Shown in pieces: positions 48,611 through 57,807 of a stretch of DNA of 64,000 nt; position 1 is the first letter of the stretch; every line of letters begins with the position of its first letter. The notes below the pieces were generated by a model. That model made no database searches, was not told the origin of the DNA, and saw nothing but the letters and a program-made list of their open reading frames with translations. The DNA is from Chitinophagaceae bacterium (GTDB lineage Bacteria > Bacteroidota > Bacteroidia > Chitinophagales > Chitinophagaceae). The position numbers and the translations under genes are program-made. The DNA is taken from contig CANGTN010000001.1 of NCBI GenBank assembly GCA_947456805.1, positions 124,001-188,000 on the forward strand, given 5' to 3'.

Positions 48611-49645
48611 CTATTTTTTCCAGAACATTTTAACCCTGTTCATTGCATTTTCACGAATATTCAAATAATAAAAATTATAATCTGCAATATGGTAATTTTT
48701 TGTTCTTAATAAAAAGCTACCAAAAAAATGTGGTTTTTCTGCCCACAACACTCCACCATCAACACTTGCACTTGTAACGCCGGGAATCAGTTTATTAAAG
48801 TCCCTTAGTATAGCGCCGGTGTTTTTTTCTTTTGGTGCAGCGGGTTGTGTAATATCCCAGGTTAGCGGGTTTGTAACAACAGAAACAAAATTCTCTTTCA
48901 ACACGAATGGTGGCTTATAATCTTCCCTATAGGTTCTCCAGGAACAAATGCATCCAGTTTGATTGGGGTTGGTGCAAGGTTTTATTGCTATAAAATAATC
49001 AGGTTCTACCGCCATTCCAATAACATAAGCCACTACCAGTTTGTTTTGTAGGGGTTTGCCGTCAAAAAATTCTTTTATCAATCTTTTTGCGTGTGTGCTT
49101 CCCTGGCTGTGCGATGCAATGATAATTGGTCTTCCATTATTATAATATTCTAAAAAATATTTGAAAGCTGTTTTAATATCTTCATAAGCAATATCAAATG
49201 CATGAGCGGAAGCTGTATATTCTTCTGTTGATGTTGGATAATAGGCGCCAATATTTGCTTGTCTGTAACGAGGTGCAAATATTCTTCCTACTTGGTTAAA
49301 AACGCTTGCCTGATATAGAATGCTGCTGTAATCTGTTTTTGCATTTAGTGCGCTATCGTCCACAACTGCATTCCAGCCGAATGGTTTTTCTTTATCTAGA
49401 TAAGAGGTTGGGTGCAAGAAAAAAACATCAATAGTAGAATCTTGAAGTGCATTATTTTGAAGAGGCTTGGGAATACTGTCGCTTGTATCATGCTTGTAAG
49501 GATGGGCGGCCCAGTAATCTAAACTTTCGTAATGCGGCTTTCCGTCGGATGACTTGAATGTGTATTGACTTGCAAATTTGATAAATCCTTTAGAACAACC
49601 CGTTGCCACAAAAATGATAATCGCGAGTGAAAATGTTTTTTTCAT
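48611..49645 (-). CDS. DUF3089 domain lipoprotein (alpha/beta hydrolase-like)
   Basis: [62 protein letters not shown], lipobox-like ATGC. Confidence 0.88.
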   Translation of the reverse strand: MKKTFSLAIIIFVATGCSKGFIKFASQYTFKSSDGKPHYESLDYWAAHPYKHDTSDSIPKPLQNNALQDSTIDVFFLHPTSYLDKEKPFGWNAVVDDSALNAKTDYSSILYQASVFNQVGRIFAPRYRQANIGAYYPTSTEEYTASAHAFDIAYEDIKTAFKYFLEYYNNGRPIIIASHSQGSTHAKRLIKEFFDGKPLQNKLVVAYVIGMAVEPDYFIAIKPCTNPNQTGCICSWRTYREDYKPPFVLKENFVSVVTNPLTWDITQPAAPKEKNTGAILRDFNKLIPGVTSASVDGGVLWAEKPHFFGSFLLRTKNYHIADYNFYYLNIRENAMNRVKMFWKK

Positions 49646-51047
49646 AAAACTAAAGATGGGTAATATTTTTTATTTACAAAATGTGTTTAGGATAAGATTA
49701 AAAAATATTCTCTCGATGTTGCTTTTAATTAACACCTCATTTTATTTTGTTTTATCTTGTAGCCGCATAATAAATAGTTGTCTCACATTGATTTTAAAAC
49801 GACATATCCATTTTTTACAAGCTGTTTTTTTACACAGTCTTACTGCTTTTGGTGGTCCACAAGGACATTATGGTATGATGTTGAAAACATTTGTGAACAA
49901 TCGCAAAGATATAACAGAGGCGGAGTTGTTAGAGCTTGTTAGTTTTTGTAATATTCTTCCGGGAGCAAGCAGCACACAAACACTTGCACTGATTGGTTAC
50001 AAGCGTGGAGGATTTATTTTGGCCTTGCTTACTTTAATAATTTGGGCTACTCCGGCTTGCTTATTAATGGGTAGCCTTTCTTTTTTGTTGGATTATTTTG
50101 CCGACAACTCCATCAGTACAAAAGGTTTAAGATTTATAAAACCAATGGCCATTGGTTTTATCGCATTTTCTGCATTTCGATTATATAAGATTTCTATTAC
50201 AAATACAATTACAAGGGTGGTGTTGGTTGTTGCAACAATTATTACTTTTTTATATTTTAAAACGCCCTGGGTTTTTCCCGCATTGATGGTTGCAGCAGGG
50301 ATAGCAACCAACTTCAGCAGCAAACGTATTCCGCAAAAAGAAGTGTTACCGAAGAAAATTAATTGGGGAAACCTTATTGTGTTTTTGTTACTATTTGCAA
50401 CAGCAGGTTATTTATCTGAAACAGCCACACAACAAAACTGGAAAAACAGGAAATACATCAATCTGTTCGAACACAATTATCGTTTTGGTAGTTTGGTTTT
50501 TGGCGGGGGAGATGTATTAATGCCGGTAATGTATGAGCAGTTTGTGGTTCGCCCAAAAAGTACAGTTGTGCAAAAAAACAAAAGAGATGTTTTGAAAATG
50601 AGCAGCGAAGAGTTTTTAACCGGTTCGGGTATTGTTCGTGCAATTCCGGGGCCCGTATTTAGTATTGGGGCATTTGCAGGCGGCATGGTGATGCGATCTG
50701 AAAACAATACAGTGGCTCAAATTATCGGTTGCTTTTTAGGGGCTATAGCAATCTTTTTACCAAGTGCTTTATTGGTGCTTTTCTTTTTTCCTGTTTGGAA
50801 TAACATTAAAAAATATGCGGTAATGTATCGGTCATTAGAAGGAATCAACGCCGCTTCTGTGGGTATAATGTTTGGTGCAATTTTGTTTTTTTCTAATGCA
50901 AATTTTTATAATAGATTTCCTGTTTCTCATTTTGAATTTTTAGTGGATATTTTTGTATTGATTGGTGTGTTTATAGTTTTAGCATTTACTAAACTGAGGG
51001 CTCCTTTGCTGGTTTTAGGATGCCTTTTGTTGGGATTTATTTTTTGA
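49578..51047 (+). CDS. chrA: chromate transporter (true start probably downstream of 49578)
   Basis: [56 protein letters not shown]. Confidence 0.9.
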   Translation: MINPLEQPVATKMIIASENVFFIKLKMGNIFYLQNVFRIRLKNILSMLLLINTSFYFVLSCSRIINSCLTLILKRHIHFLQAVFLHSLTAFGGPQGHYGMMLKTFVNNRKDITEAELLELVSFCNILPGASSTQTLALIGYKRGGFILALLTLIIWATPACLLMGSLSFLLDYFADNSISTKGLRFIKPMAIGFIAFSAFRLYKISITNTITRVVLVVATIITFLYFKTPWVFPALMVAAGIATNFSSKRIPQKEVLPKKINWGNLIVFLLLFATAGYLSETATQQNWKNRKYINLFEHNYRFGSLVFGGGDVLMPVMYEQFVVRPKSTVVQKNKRDVLKMSSEEFLTGSGIVRAIPGPVFSIGAFAGGMVMRSENNTVAQIIGCFLGAIAIFLPSALLVLFFFPVWNNIKKYAVMYRSLEGINAASVGIMFGAILFFSNANFYNRFPVSHFEFLVDIFVLIGVFIVLAFTKLRAPLLVLGCLLLGFIF

Positions 51048-51092
51048 TTTTTGGTGTGGGTTTTCGGATTTAATAAATATTTCTGAGAAGAA

Positions 51093-51118
51093 AGATTGCT
51101 GCGTCCCTCGCAAAGACG
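51093..51118. repeat. REP-like short palindromic-type element AGATTGCTGCGTCCCTCGCAAAGACG
   Basis: Resembles GATTGCTTCGT..CCTCGCAATGACG elements recalled from other bacterial genomes; single copy in this window. Confidence 0.35.
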
Positions 51119-51178
51119 TTTTACAACTTCTGGAACTTTTGAAACCTCTTCAACTTTTAAAACAAAACAATCAAAAAA

Positions 51179-53665
51179 CTAAATTCTTTTCATAGCCGCC
51201 TGCACCATTTTTATTTCGCCATAGCTAATTGCTGCGCCAAGTTTTTCTTTAATCATTGTCAAGCCAAATGTAGCATCATGGTTTTCTAATAACGATTGTA
51301 TCAAAGCAATTTTATCGGTAGTTACCAAAGCTCCAATTTCTAAAAATCCTTCTTCTATATAATGTGTCAAATGGTATTCAATTGTTGATGCCGCAAACCC
51401 CCTGATTGCCGCTATTTCTGCAATTGTTTTTCCTTCTTTAAACAATATAAAACTTGCTTCTTTGGTATTAGGTTTAGCAGTCGTAGTTTTTACTTTCTTT
51501 TCTTTTTGAATTGGTTTCTCGTGAACCATGGAAGTCAAATTTCGTTCATTAGAATATCGTTGAATGATATCAATAAACTGCAGTCCAAATTTTTTAATTT
51601 TTGCTTCGCCAAAGCCTGCAATCTTTTTTAATTCGTGTGCGTTTTGTGGTAAATATGTTGCCAGTTCATTCAATGTTGCAGCATTTGCAACCATATAAAT
51701 AGCAAGGTTATGTTTGTCACAAAGGGCATCTCTCAATTCGCGCAATTGCATGTGCAGCAAAGGGTTTGGACCATCTGATTTTTTATGGGTTGTTGCGCTT
51801 GCATAAGCATTCACCGAAAATTTTGGTATAATAAATTTATTCTTTTGTTGGTGAAAGGCTTTCACATTAAACCCGCTGATACAAGAAGCAATTCCGTTTT
51901 GTTGTGCAGATAATGCGGTAAATATTTCTTCCAATAATTCATTGAAAGTGGTGGCGTGTTGTTTGCTGTCTGTGATCGCAGGAGAAGATACAATAAACAG
52001 AACAACATCCTGTAGCTGTTGTTCAAAATATACCGCAGCTTTTTTCAATCTTTGTTGAAGAGCTGTATTGTTTTCCGGTAACGTTTGTGAAGCTGACAAT
52101 TGTTGTATTTGCAAACTAAATTTAATAGCCACTTCATTTAGTTGTTCCGCTATTTCATGAAGTTTATCTGCAAATACAATAGCATCAGTATTAAAATATG
52201 GTGCAATTTCTTGGATCGTTTGCAGAAAGGCTGCTGTTTGTTTTTTAAATAGAGAAAAATCAAACAATCGGAATAGAATTGTTGATTGATAATTATGTTT
52301 TTCTTTTTGTAATGTTTCGGGGAATGGGGTGTTTTGTTGTTTTGCAGAATAATCTATAATACGCTGATCTACCGAAAGACTACTTGGAGTTATTTTGCTC
52401 AACAAAACCATACCCGACAAGGAGGTGCATCTGCTCAATGCCACATATACTTGTCCCGGCGCAAACGCTTGTCCGGCATCGATGATGGCTTTTTCGAAAG
52501 TCAAGCCTTGGCTTTTATGAATAGTGATAGCCCACGCAAGTCTTAATGGATATTGTGTAAACGAACCCACCACTTCCTCTTCCAGTTTTTGTGATTGTTT
52601 GTTGAGCGAATAGCGAATGTTTTCCCAGCGATGTTTCTTTACTTCAATCGCTTCGATTTCACCTTTGCACAACACCATTATTTTTTCTTCTTCAATACTT
52701 TCAACAATTCCAATTTTACCGTTATAATAACGCTTCGCTTTGTCGGCATCATTTTTTATAAACATTACCTGACACCCTAATTTCAATTGTAATGTTTCAT
52801 CTGCTGGAAACATTTTTGCGCCAAAATCCTGTTCTATGGCTGCTTTGTATGTAAAGACTGGTGTTTTCAATTTTACCAATTCTTCGGTATTGATTGTATC
52901 AGCCTTATGGTTGTGTGTGGTAAGTGTGATGTAACTATCTTCTTTCGGATTTTGAAAATTCGGATTGTATTGCTGGTGCAAAATTTCATACCCGGATTGG
53001 TTCAGTTCGTTGTTGCGAACCTGATTGAGTACATTGATAAATCGTTCGTCTTTTTGGCGATAAATTTTTTCTAATTGTACAAAAGCGGGCGTTTTTTGTT
53101 GGATTACTTTGCTGCTAAAAAAATAGGGCGACTCATAATAAGACGACAACAAGCTCCACTCTTCTTCTTTCACAACAGGTGGCAATTGCAATAAATCGCC
53201 TATGAATAAAACTTGTACGCCACCAAATGGTTCTAGAAAATTATTTCTAAAATGCTGCAATACCACATCTATTGCATCAAGCACATCGGCACGAACCATG
53301 CTTATTTCATCAATGACTAAAAGTTCTAATTGTTGAAATATTTTTCTTCTTTCGGATGAAACTTTTATTCTGCCAATCAGCTGGTGTTTATCCAAAGAAT
53401 CCTCTTTTTTAAACCCTTTTGATTGTGGGATAAAAGGACTAAGGGGTAATTGAAAAAAAGAATGAATGGTAACACCGCCGGCATTAATAGCCGCTACACC
53501 CGTAGGAGCAACAACAGCCATTTGTTTAATGCTGTGTTGCTTGATATGTTTCAAAAAAGTTGTTTTTCCGGTACCGGCTTTTCCGGTTAAAAAAACAGAA
53601 CGGTTGGAAAAATTTATAAAATCGGCGGCGAGTTGAAAATTGATATTCGACGGGTCGGTTGTCAT
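51179..53665 (-). CDS. PIF1/RecD-like helicase with C-terminal HRDC and helix-turn-helix domains
   Basis: Walker A LTGKAGTGKTTFLKHI, VIDEISMVRADVLD, YVALSRC, HRDC-like LRELRDALCDKHNLAIYMVANAATLNELA, C-terminal HTH. Confidence 0.9.
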   Translation of the reverse strand: MTTDPSNINFQLAADFINFSNRSVFLTGKAGTGKTTFLKHIKQHSIKQMAVVAPTGVAAINAGGVTIHSFFQLPLSPFIPQSKGFKKEDSLDKHQLIGRIKVSSERRKIFQQLELLVIDEISMVRADVLDAIDVVLQHFRNNFLEPFGGVQVLFIGDLLQLPPVVKEEEWSLLSSYYESPYFFSSKVIQQKTPAFVQLEKIYRQKDERFINVLNQVRNNELNQSGYEILHQQYNPNFQNPKEDSYITLTTHNHKADTINTEELVKLKTPVFTYKAAIEQDFGAKMFPADETLQLKLGCQVMFIKNDADKAKRYYNGKIGIVESIEEEKIMVLCKGEIEAIEVKKHRWENIRYSLNKQSQKLEEEVVGSFTQYPLRLAWAITIHKSQGLTFEKAIIDAGQAFAPGQVYVALSRCTSLSGMVLLSKITPSSLSVDQRIIDYSAKQQNTPFPETLQKEKHNYQSTILFRLFDFSLFKKQTAAFLQTIQEIAPYFNTDAIVFADKLHEIAEQLNEVAIKFSLQIQQLSASQTLPENNTALQQRLKKAAVYFEQQLQDVVLFIVSSPAITDSKQHATTFNELLEEIFTALSAQQNGIASCISGFNVKAFHQQKNKFIIPKFSVNAYASATTHKKSDGPNPLLHMQLRELRDALCDKHNLAIYMVANAATLNELATYLPQNAHELKKIAGFGEAKIKKFGLQFIDIIQRYSNERNLTSMVHEKPIQKEKKVKTTTAKPNTKEASFILFKEGKTIAEIAAIRGFAASTIEYHLTHYIEEGFLEIGALVTTDKIALIQSLLENHDATFGLTMIKEKLGAAISYGEIKMVQAAMKRI

Positions 53666-53806
53666 ATAAAATTAAAAATAGTGTATTAAAAGCAAACTGA
53701 TTTTTAAATAGAAATTTTCTGTTGGATCTGGTTTTATTGGTGAACATTTTTTCTCACAGATCGCTCGGATAACAGAGATCTAAATTGATTTAGAATTAAA
53801 TAGAAA

Positions 53807-53838
53807 AAGACACATAGCGCTTGTATGCTATGTGTCTT
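53807..53838 (-). terminator. terminator downstream of ssb
   Basis: AAGACACATAGC...GCTATGTGTCTT perfect inverted repeat. Confidence 0.7.
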
Positions 53839-53864
53839 AAGGGAAAATGTTTTATTGTTTTGAT

Positions 53865-54209
53865 TTAGGATTTGTTTTCTTTTCCAAACATCAATATTTC
53901 ATTTACCTGAACTTCGGTAATGTATTTCTTATTACCATCTTTATCGTTGTAGCTGCGATTGATGAGTTTTCCCTCAATTGCTACTTCGCTTCCCTTTTGC
54001 AAATACTTTTCAGCAATATCGGCAACCTTGCCCCAGGCAACTAGTGTGTGCCATTGTGTTTCTGTAACTTTTTCGCCTTTGATGTTGCGATAGCTTTCAT
54101 TTGTGGCTACATTAAAGCGCGCTACTTTTTTACCTCCGTCTAAGGTTTTTACTTCCGGGTTATTACCTAGGTTACCAATCAATTGAACTTTGTTTTTTAA
54201 TGCGTACAT
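53865..54209 (-). CDS. ssb: single-stranded DNA-binding protein
   Basis: NKVQLIGNLGNNPEVKTLDGGKKVARFNVATNESYRN, TQWHTLVAWGKVADIAEKYLQKGSEVAIEGKL. Confidence 0.96.
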   Translation of the reverse strand: MYALKNKVQLIGNLGNNPEVKTLDGGKKVARFNVATNESYRNIKGEKVTETQWHTLVAWGKVADIAEKYLQKGSEVAIEGKLINRSYNDKDGNKKYITEVQVNEILMFGKENKS

Positions 54210-54470
54210 GGTTTTTAAGTTTGTGCAGTGTTTGTTTTTTTAACTGCGGTGATTAATTTATTTCAATCAAATTTTTCGGCGACGTCTTACCGATTGTTTG
54301 ACAGGGCAAAGATGCTATTGCGAAAAGGGGAGAGTCGGTTTTTACCCGTTTACTTGTGATGTTAAGCGATTATAAGCGTTTAAAACCGGATAATTATCTT
54401 GTCTTGATTCCCTGAAACGCTTTGCTATTCATTAATAGGATAAAAATTATTAATTTTAAAAAAATTTTAC

Positions 54471-54842
54471 ATGGAAAACAAAAACTGCCTTGCGTGTAAT
54501 AAAATATTGAAAGGAAGAATTGATAAAAAATTTTGCGATGATTATTGCCGCAATAATTACAACAATTTGCAAAAGAGCAAAAACCAAAATAGTGCGTATG
54601 TAAAAAACATCAATAACACATTGCTGAAGAACCGAAATATTTTAGAAAATATATTACCCGAAACGGAAGAGATGGTGAAAATACCGCAACAAAAATTACT
54701 GGATAAGGGCTTTGTATTTAAATACCACACCCACACTTATAAAAACAAAAAAGAGCAAGTGTATTTTTTTTGTTACGACTATGGTTATTTGCCATTGGAA
54801 AACTATTGGCTGTTGGTGGTAAAAAGGAAAGAGGAGAAGTAG
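54471..54842 (+). CDS. zinc-ribbon-like hypothetical protein
   Basis: CLACNKILKGRIDKKFCDDYC four-Cys motif at the N-terminus. Confidence 0.75.
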   Translation: MENKNCLACNKILKGRIDKKFCDDYCRNNYNNLQKSKNQNSAYVKNINNTLLKNRNILENILPETEEMVKIPQQKLLDKGFVFKYHTHTYKNKKEQVYFFCYDYGYLPLENYWLLVVKRKEEK

Positions 54843-54990
54843 AAATTGATACAACCATATAAGTGTATTTAAAAATTTATCATAAACAACTACATTTGAA
54901 AATACACTATTGATAGTACTTGGAAAACTAGTTATTTATAAGGTTAATATTCCAACAAACAACAATCGCTTTTCATTAAAAAGATATCCA

Positions 54991-55815
54991 ATGCTTTTAA
55001 AAAAAAATTTTGCGCTTTTCTTTTTGCTTGTTTTTCAAGTTTCTATTTGCTTAGCGCAAAAAAAATTTTTATACAAACAAATAGATACCACTAAATTATT
55101 TGTAGAAGTTTATTATCCCGAAAAGAAAGAATCATCAGTAGCTCATCCTGCAATTGTTTTTTTTTTTGGAGGCGGTTGGGTTGGTGGCGATAAATCTCAA
55201 TTTGTAAACCATGCTAACTATTTTTCTAAAAGAGGTTTAACCTGTTTTTTGGTTGATTATAGAATAAAAAGCAACAACAATACAACACCTTTTGAATCGC
55301 TTAAAGATGCTAAATCTGCAATAAGATTTATCAGAAAAAATGCAACATCCTTTGGAATAGATGCAACAAAAATAGTTGCTTCCGGAGGATCGGCGGGTGG
55401 GCATCTTGCAGCTGCTACTGCATTAACGAATAGTTGTTTTGAAAATACTGACGATTTGATGGTTAGTTGTATTCCAAATGCTTTGGTATTGTTTAACCCA
55501 GTAATTGACAATGGTCCAGGTGGTTATGGATTTGAAAAAATTGGAGAAGCGTATACATATTTTTCTCCGCTTCATAATATTAAAACAGGGGCTCCTCCTA
55601 CGATTATTTTTCTTGGTACAAAGGACAAGCACATTCCTGTTGAAACTGCAGTATTGTATAAAAAAGAAATGGAAAAAGTAAATAGCAGGTGCGATTTGAA
55701 ATTATATGAAGGTGCAGGACATGGATTCTTTAATTTTAAGAATACAGAGTACTATGCAAAAACAATTCACGATGCTGATGAATTTTTGGTTTCTCTTGCT
55801 TACTTAAAAAAATAA
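54991..55815 (+). CDS. alpha/beta hydrolase (BD-FAE/lipase-like), secreted
   Basis: PAIVFFFGGGWVGGDKSQF, ASGGSAGGHLAA, GAGHGFFNF; start moved to MLLKKNFALFFLLVFQVSICLAQ. Confidence 0.9.
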   Translation: MLLKKNFALFFLLVFQVSICLAQKKFLYKQIDTTKLFVEVYYPEKKESSVAHPAIVFFFGGGWVGGDKSQFVNHANYFSKRGLTCFLVDYRIKSNNNTTPFESLKDAKSAIRFIRKNATSFGIDATKIVASGGSAGGHLAAATALTNSCFENTDDLMVSCIPNALVLFNPVIDNGPGGYGFEKIGEAYTYFSPLHNIKTGAPPTIIFLGTKDKHIPVETAVLYKKEMEKVNSRCDLKLYEGAGHGFFNFKNTEYYAKTIHDADEFLVSLAYLKK

Positions 55816-55860
55816 TTATTGCAATTGGGTGTGTTGGTATAAAGAACTTTTTAAATCCTC

Positions 55861-55945
55861 GCTTTGAGTAGACACACTAAGTCGGTCTATTCGTTTACTA
55901 ATCTCTGATTTGTATTATAAACATCGAAACGAAATAAAAGCCCTT
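55861..55945. repeat. dispersed intergenic repeat copy 2 (TAGAC...GTCTA, TAATCTCTGATTTGTATT)
   Basis: Aligns with 46630-46700. Confidence 0.55.
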
Positions 55946-55983
55946 TTGATGATTTATAATTATATAACTATATTTGAAAAATA

Positions 55984-56020
55984 CGCTACTAAGTAGCGCA
56001 TATACACCCAAAAATGGGTG
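55984..56020. repeat. two adjacent hairpins CGCTACT-a-AGTAGCG and CACCCA-aaaa-TGGGTG
   Basis: Perfect stems of 7 and 6 bp, upstream of the membrane-protein cassette. Confidence 0.7.
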
Positions 56021-56096
56021 GATAGACGAATATTTATAGCGCATATATACAAGTTAGCTGCAAGTGTAAAAGCTGTCGATAAATAAAAACAGAAAA

Positions 56097-56612
56097 ATGA
56101 CTAAAAAAGATTTAATAAAACGGTTGAATAAAACTTACCTAATGGAAAGATCGCATGCATTTATTACTTTTCCTGCGATTACGGTTTATCTGCTTTTTAC
56201 AAACTCCCCACTTGATATTGTTTTTCTTTTATACGGATTGATTCTCTGCATTTATATTTTGCTTCAAGGACAACATTATTTTAAGTTAAAACTGCAAAGT
56301 CTAAAAGGAGTAACATTTGACCAAAACAAGAGTCTAATATTTTTTAGAAAATCAAAGAAACTCAATCTGATTTTTATAGTTCTGATCCCTTTTGTATTTA
56401 TTCTTCAGCTTTTTCTTAATAATTGGACTATAAAAACTGAGAATTTGATTTATTGGGCAATCATAGCAAACGTTTTTGGCATACTTGAACACATCAATTA
56501 TTACAACAGACAACTCATGATTGATAATTCATCCGATCTTAACTATGTAATTAAAAACAGAAAACTGAAAATTGCAAGCTTAGCAAAGGATTTATTGGAA
56601 AATGAAATTTAA
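56097..56612 (+). CDS. hypothetical membrane protein, intact paralog of the 60225-60714 pseudogene
   Basis: MERSHAFITFPAITVYLLFTN...QGQHYFKLKLQSLKG...FFRKSKKLNLIFI; several TM helices. Confidence 0.8.
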   Translation: MTKKDLIKRLNKTYLMERSHAFITFPAITVYLLFTNSPLDIVFLLYGLILCIYILLQGQHYFKLKLQSLKGVTFDQNKSLIFFRKSKKLNLIFIVLIPFVFILQLFLNNWTIKTENLIYWAIIANVFGILEHINYYNRQLMIDNSSDLNYVIKNRKLKIASLAKDLLENEI

Positions 56613-56621
56613 CAACCAGCA

Positions 56622-56757
56622 GCTAACAGCAGTTTGGCAAAATGGCGGGTTCAGTGCTAAATTGAACATTCGGAATTCTAATAAACTATAGTGCTAAATT
56701 GAAAGTAAGTGCTTCTAAATCCGCCACTTCGCCAAGCTGCAAAACGTTACCAGCAAG
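56622..56757. repeat. attC-like long inverted repeat boundary element
   Basis: GCAGTTTGGCAAAATGGCGG (56629-56648) pairs imperfectly with CCGCCACTTCGCCAAGCTGC (56721-56740), bracketed by TAAC and GTTA; internal 14-bp direct repeat AGTGCTAAATTGAA. Confidence 0.6.
56735..56757 (+). repeat. 23-bp direct repeat AGCTGCAAAACGTTACCAGCAAG, copy A
   Basis: Exact match to 60172-60194. Confidence 0.95.
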
Positions 56758-56988
56758 CGTAAAAAGACACCGACACAGCAGACAACGACCCTACAGACTG
56801 AAAAAAACGTTTTACAAAACTTGACAAATGAACAGGACTTTTAAAACATACAGTTGGACAGCAGTTAAGCCGACACTCAATGCCTACCCTTCTGTATTTT
56901 TTATTTTCCCCAACGCACTTTTTTTAATTCAATTTTTAGCCAACCCACAGGTTAGATTTTCGGAAACAAATTATATCTTTACAGAGCA

Positions 56989-57336
56989 ATGAAATTATTG
57001 ACATTCATATTAGCGACTTTTATTCTGTTCCTTGCTGTTAAGCCGGGGATTGATTTGCTTTCATTGCAGGCAGACACCGAACAAACTTGTTGTGGCGGAC
57101 AATGCACCCAAACTTCTGACAATGATAAATCACAAGACCAAAATCAAGACAACGACTGTGGCGGAAAATCCTGTAACCCTTTTCAGGTTTGCAGTTCTTG
57201 TGTTTTAGTTTGTTTCAATATACCATTAATCAGTATTCCTAAACCTACAGTTTTCTCAGACAAAGGATTTACATACCAATCAACTTTTTCATCACAATTT
57301 GCTCCTGAATTTTGGCAACCGCCAAAAATTGTTTAA
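56989..57336 (+). CDS. Cys-rich small secreted/membrane protein (DUF6660-like)
   Basis: Signal-like N-terminus, TCCGGQCTQT, CGGKSCNPFQVCSSCVLVC; precedes HMA and TonB genes. Confidence 0.7.
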   Translation: MKLLTFILATFILFLAVKPGIDLLSLQADTEQTCCGGQCTQTSDNDKSQDQNQDNDCGGKSCNPFQVCSSCVLVCFNIPLISIPKPTVFSDKGFTYQSTFSSQFAPEFWQPPKIV

Positions 57337-57411
57337 CAACCCTATTGGACTTTGCACCTAGAATTTTTACGAGCAACAGCTCTTATTGTTAAACAATTAA
57401 AATCAGAAAAA

Positions 57412-57750
57412 ATGAAATTTATAAAATCATTCGTTTTGGCTATCATCGTATTGACAGCAAACAGTGCGTTTTTGCAAACAACAACTACTAGTCAAACAAC
57501 GGACAGTTTGAAAACTGCAACCGTAAAAGTTAAGGGTATCACCTGTTCAATGGACTTAAAAATGATTTCCGCTAATTTGGGAAAAGTAAAAGGCGTGAGC
57601 AGTTGCAAAGCAGGAAAACAAGGAACAACCACAACCTTTGAAGTAAAATACAATCCTGCATCAGTAACAGAAAAGGAAATTTTTGCAGCAATTGAAAATA
57701 CGGGCAGTTGCGAAAATCCTGACGAAAGACCATACAAAATAAAACAGTAA
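57412..57750 (+). CDS. heavy-metal-associated (HMA) domain protein, secreted
   Basis: Signal peptide then TVKVKGITCSMDLKMISANLGKVKGVSSCKAGKQGTTTTFEVKYNPASVTEKEI; start moved to MKFIKSF. Confidence 0.85.
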   Translation: MKFIKSFVLAIIVLTANSAFLQTTTTSQTTDSLKTATVKVKGITCSMDLKMISANLGKVKGVSSCKAGKQGTTTTFEVKYNPASVTEKEIFAAIENTGSCENPDERPYKIKQ

Positions 57751-57807
57751 ATCATTTGTAGTGCAGGGCTTTGAAAATGCCCTGCACTACTTTTAAAAAT
57801 CAAGACA

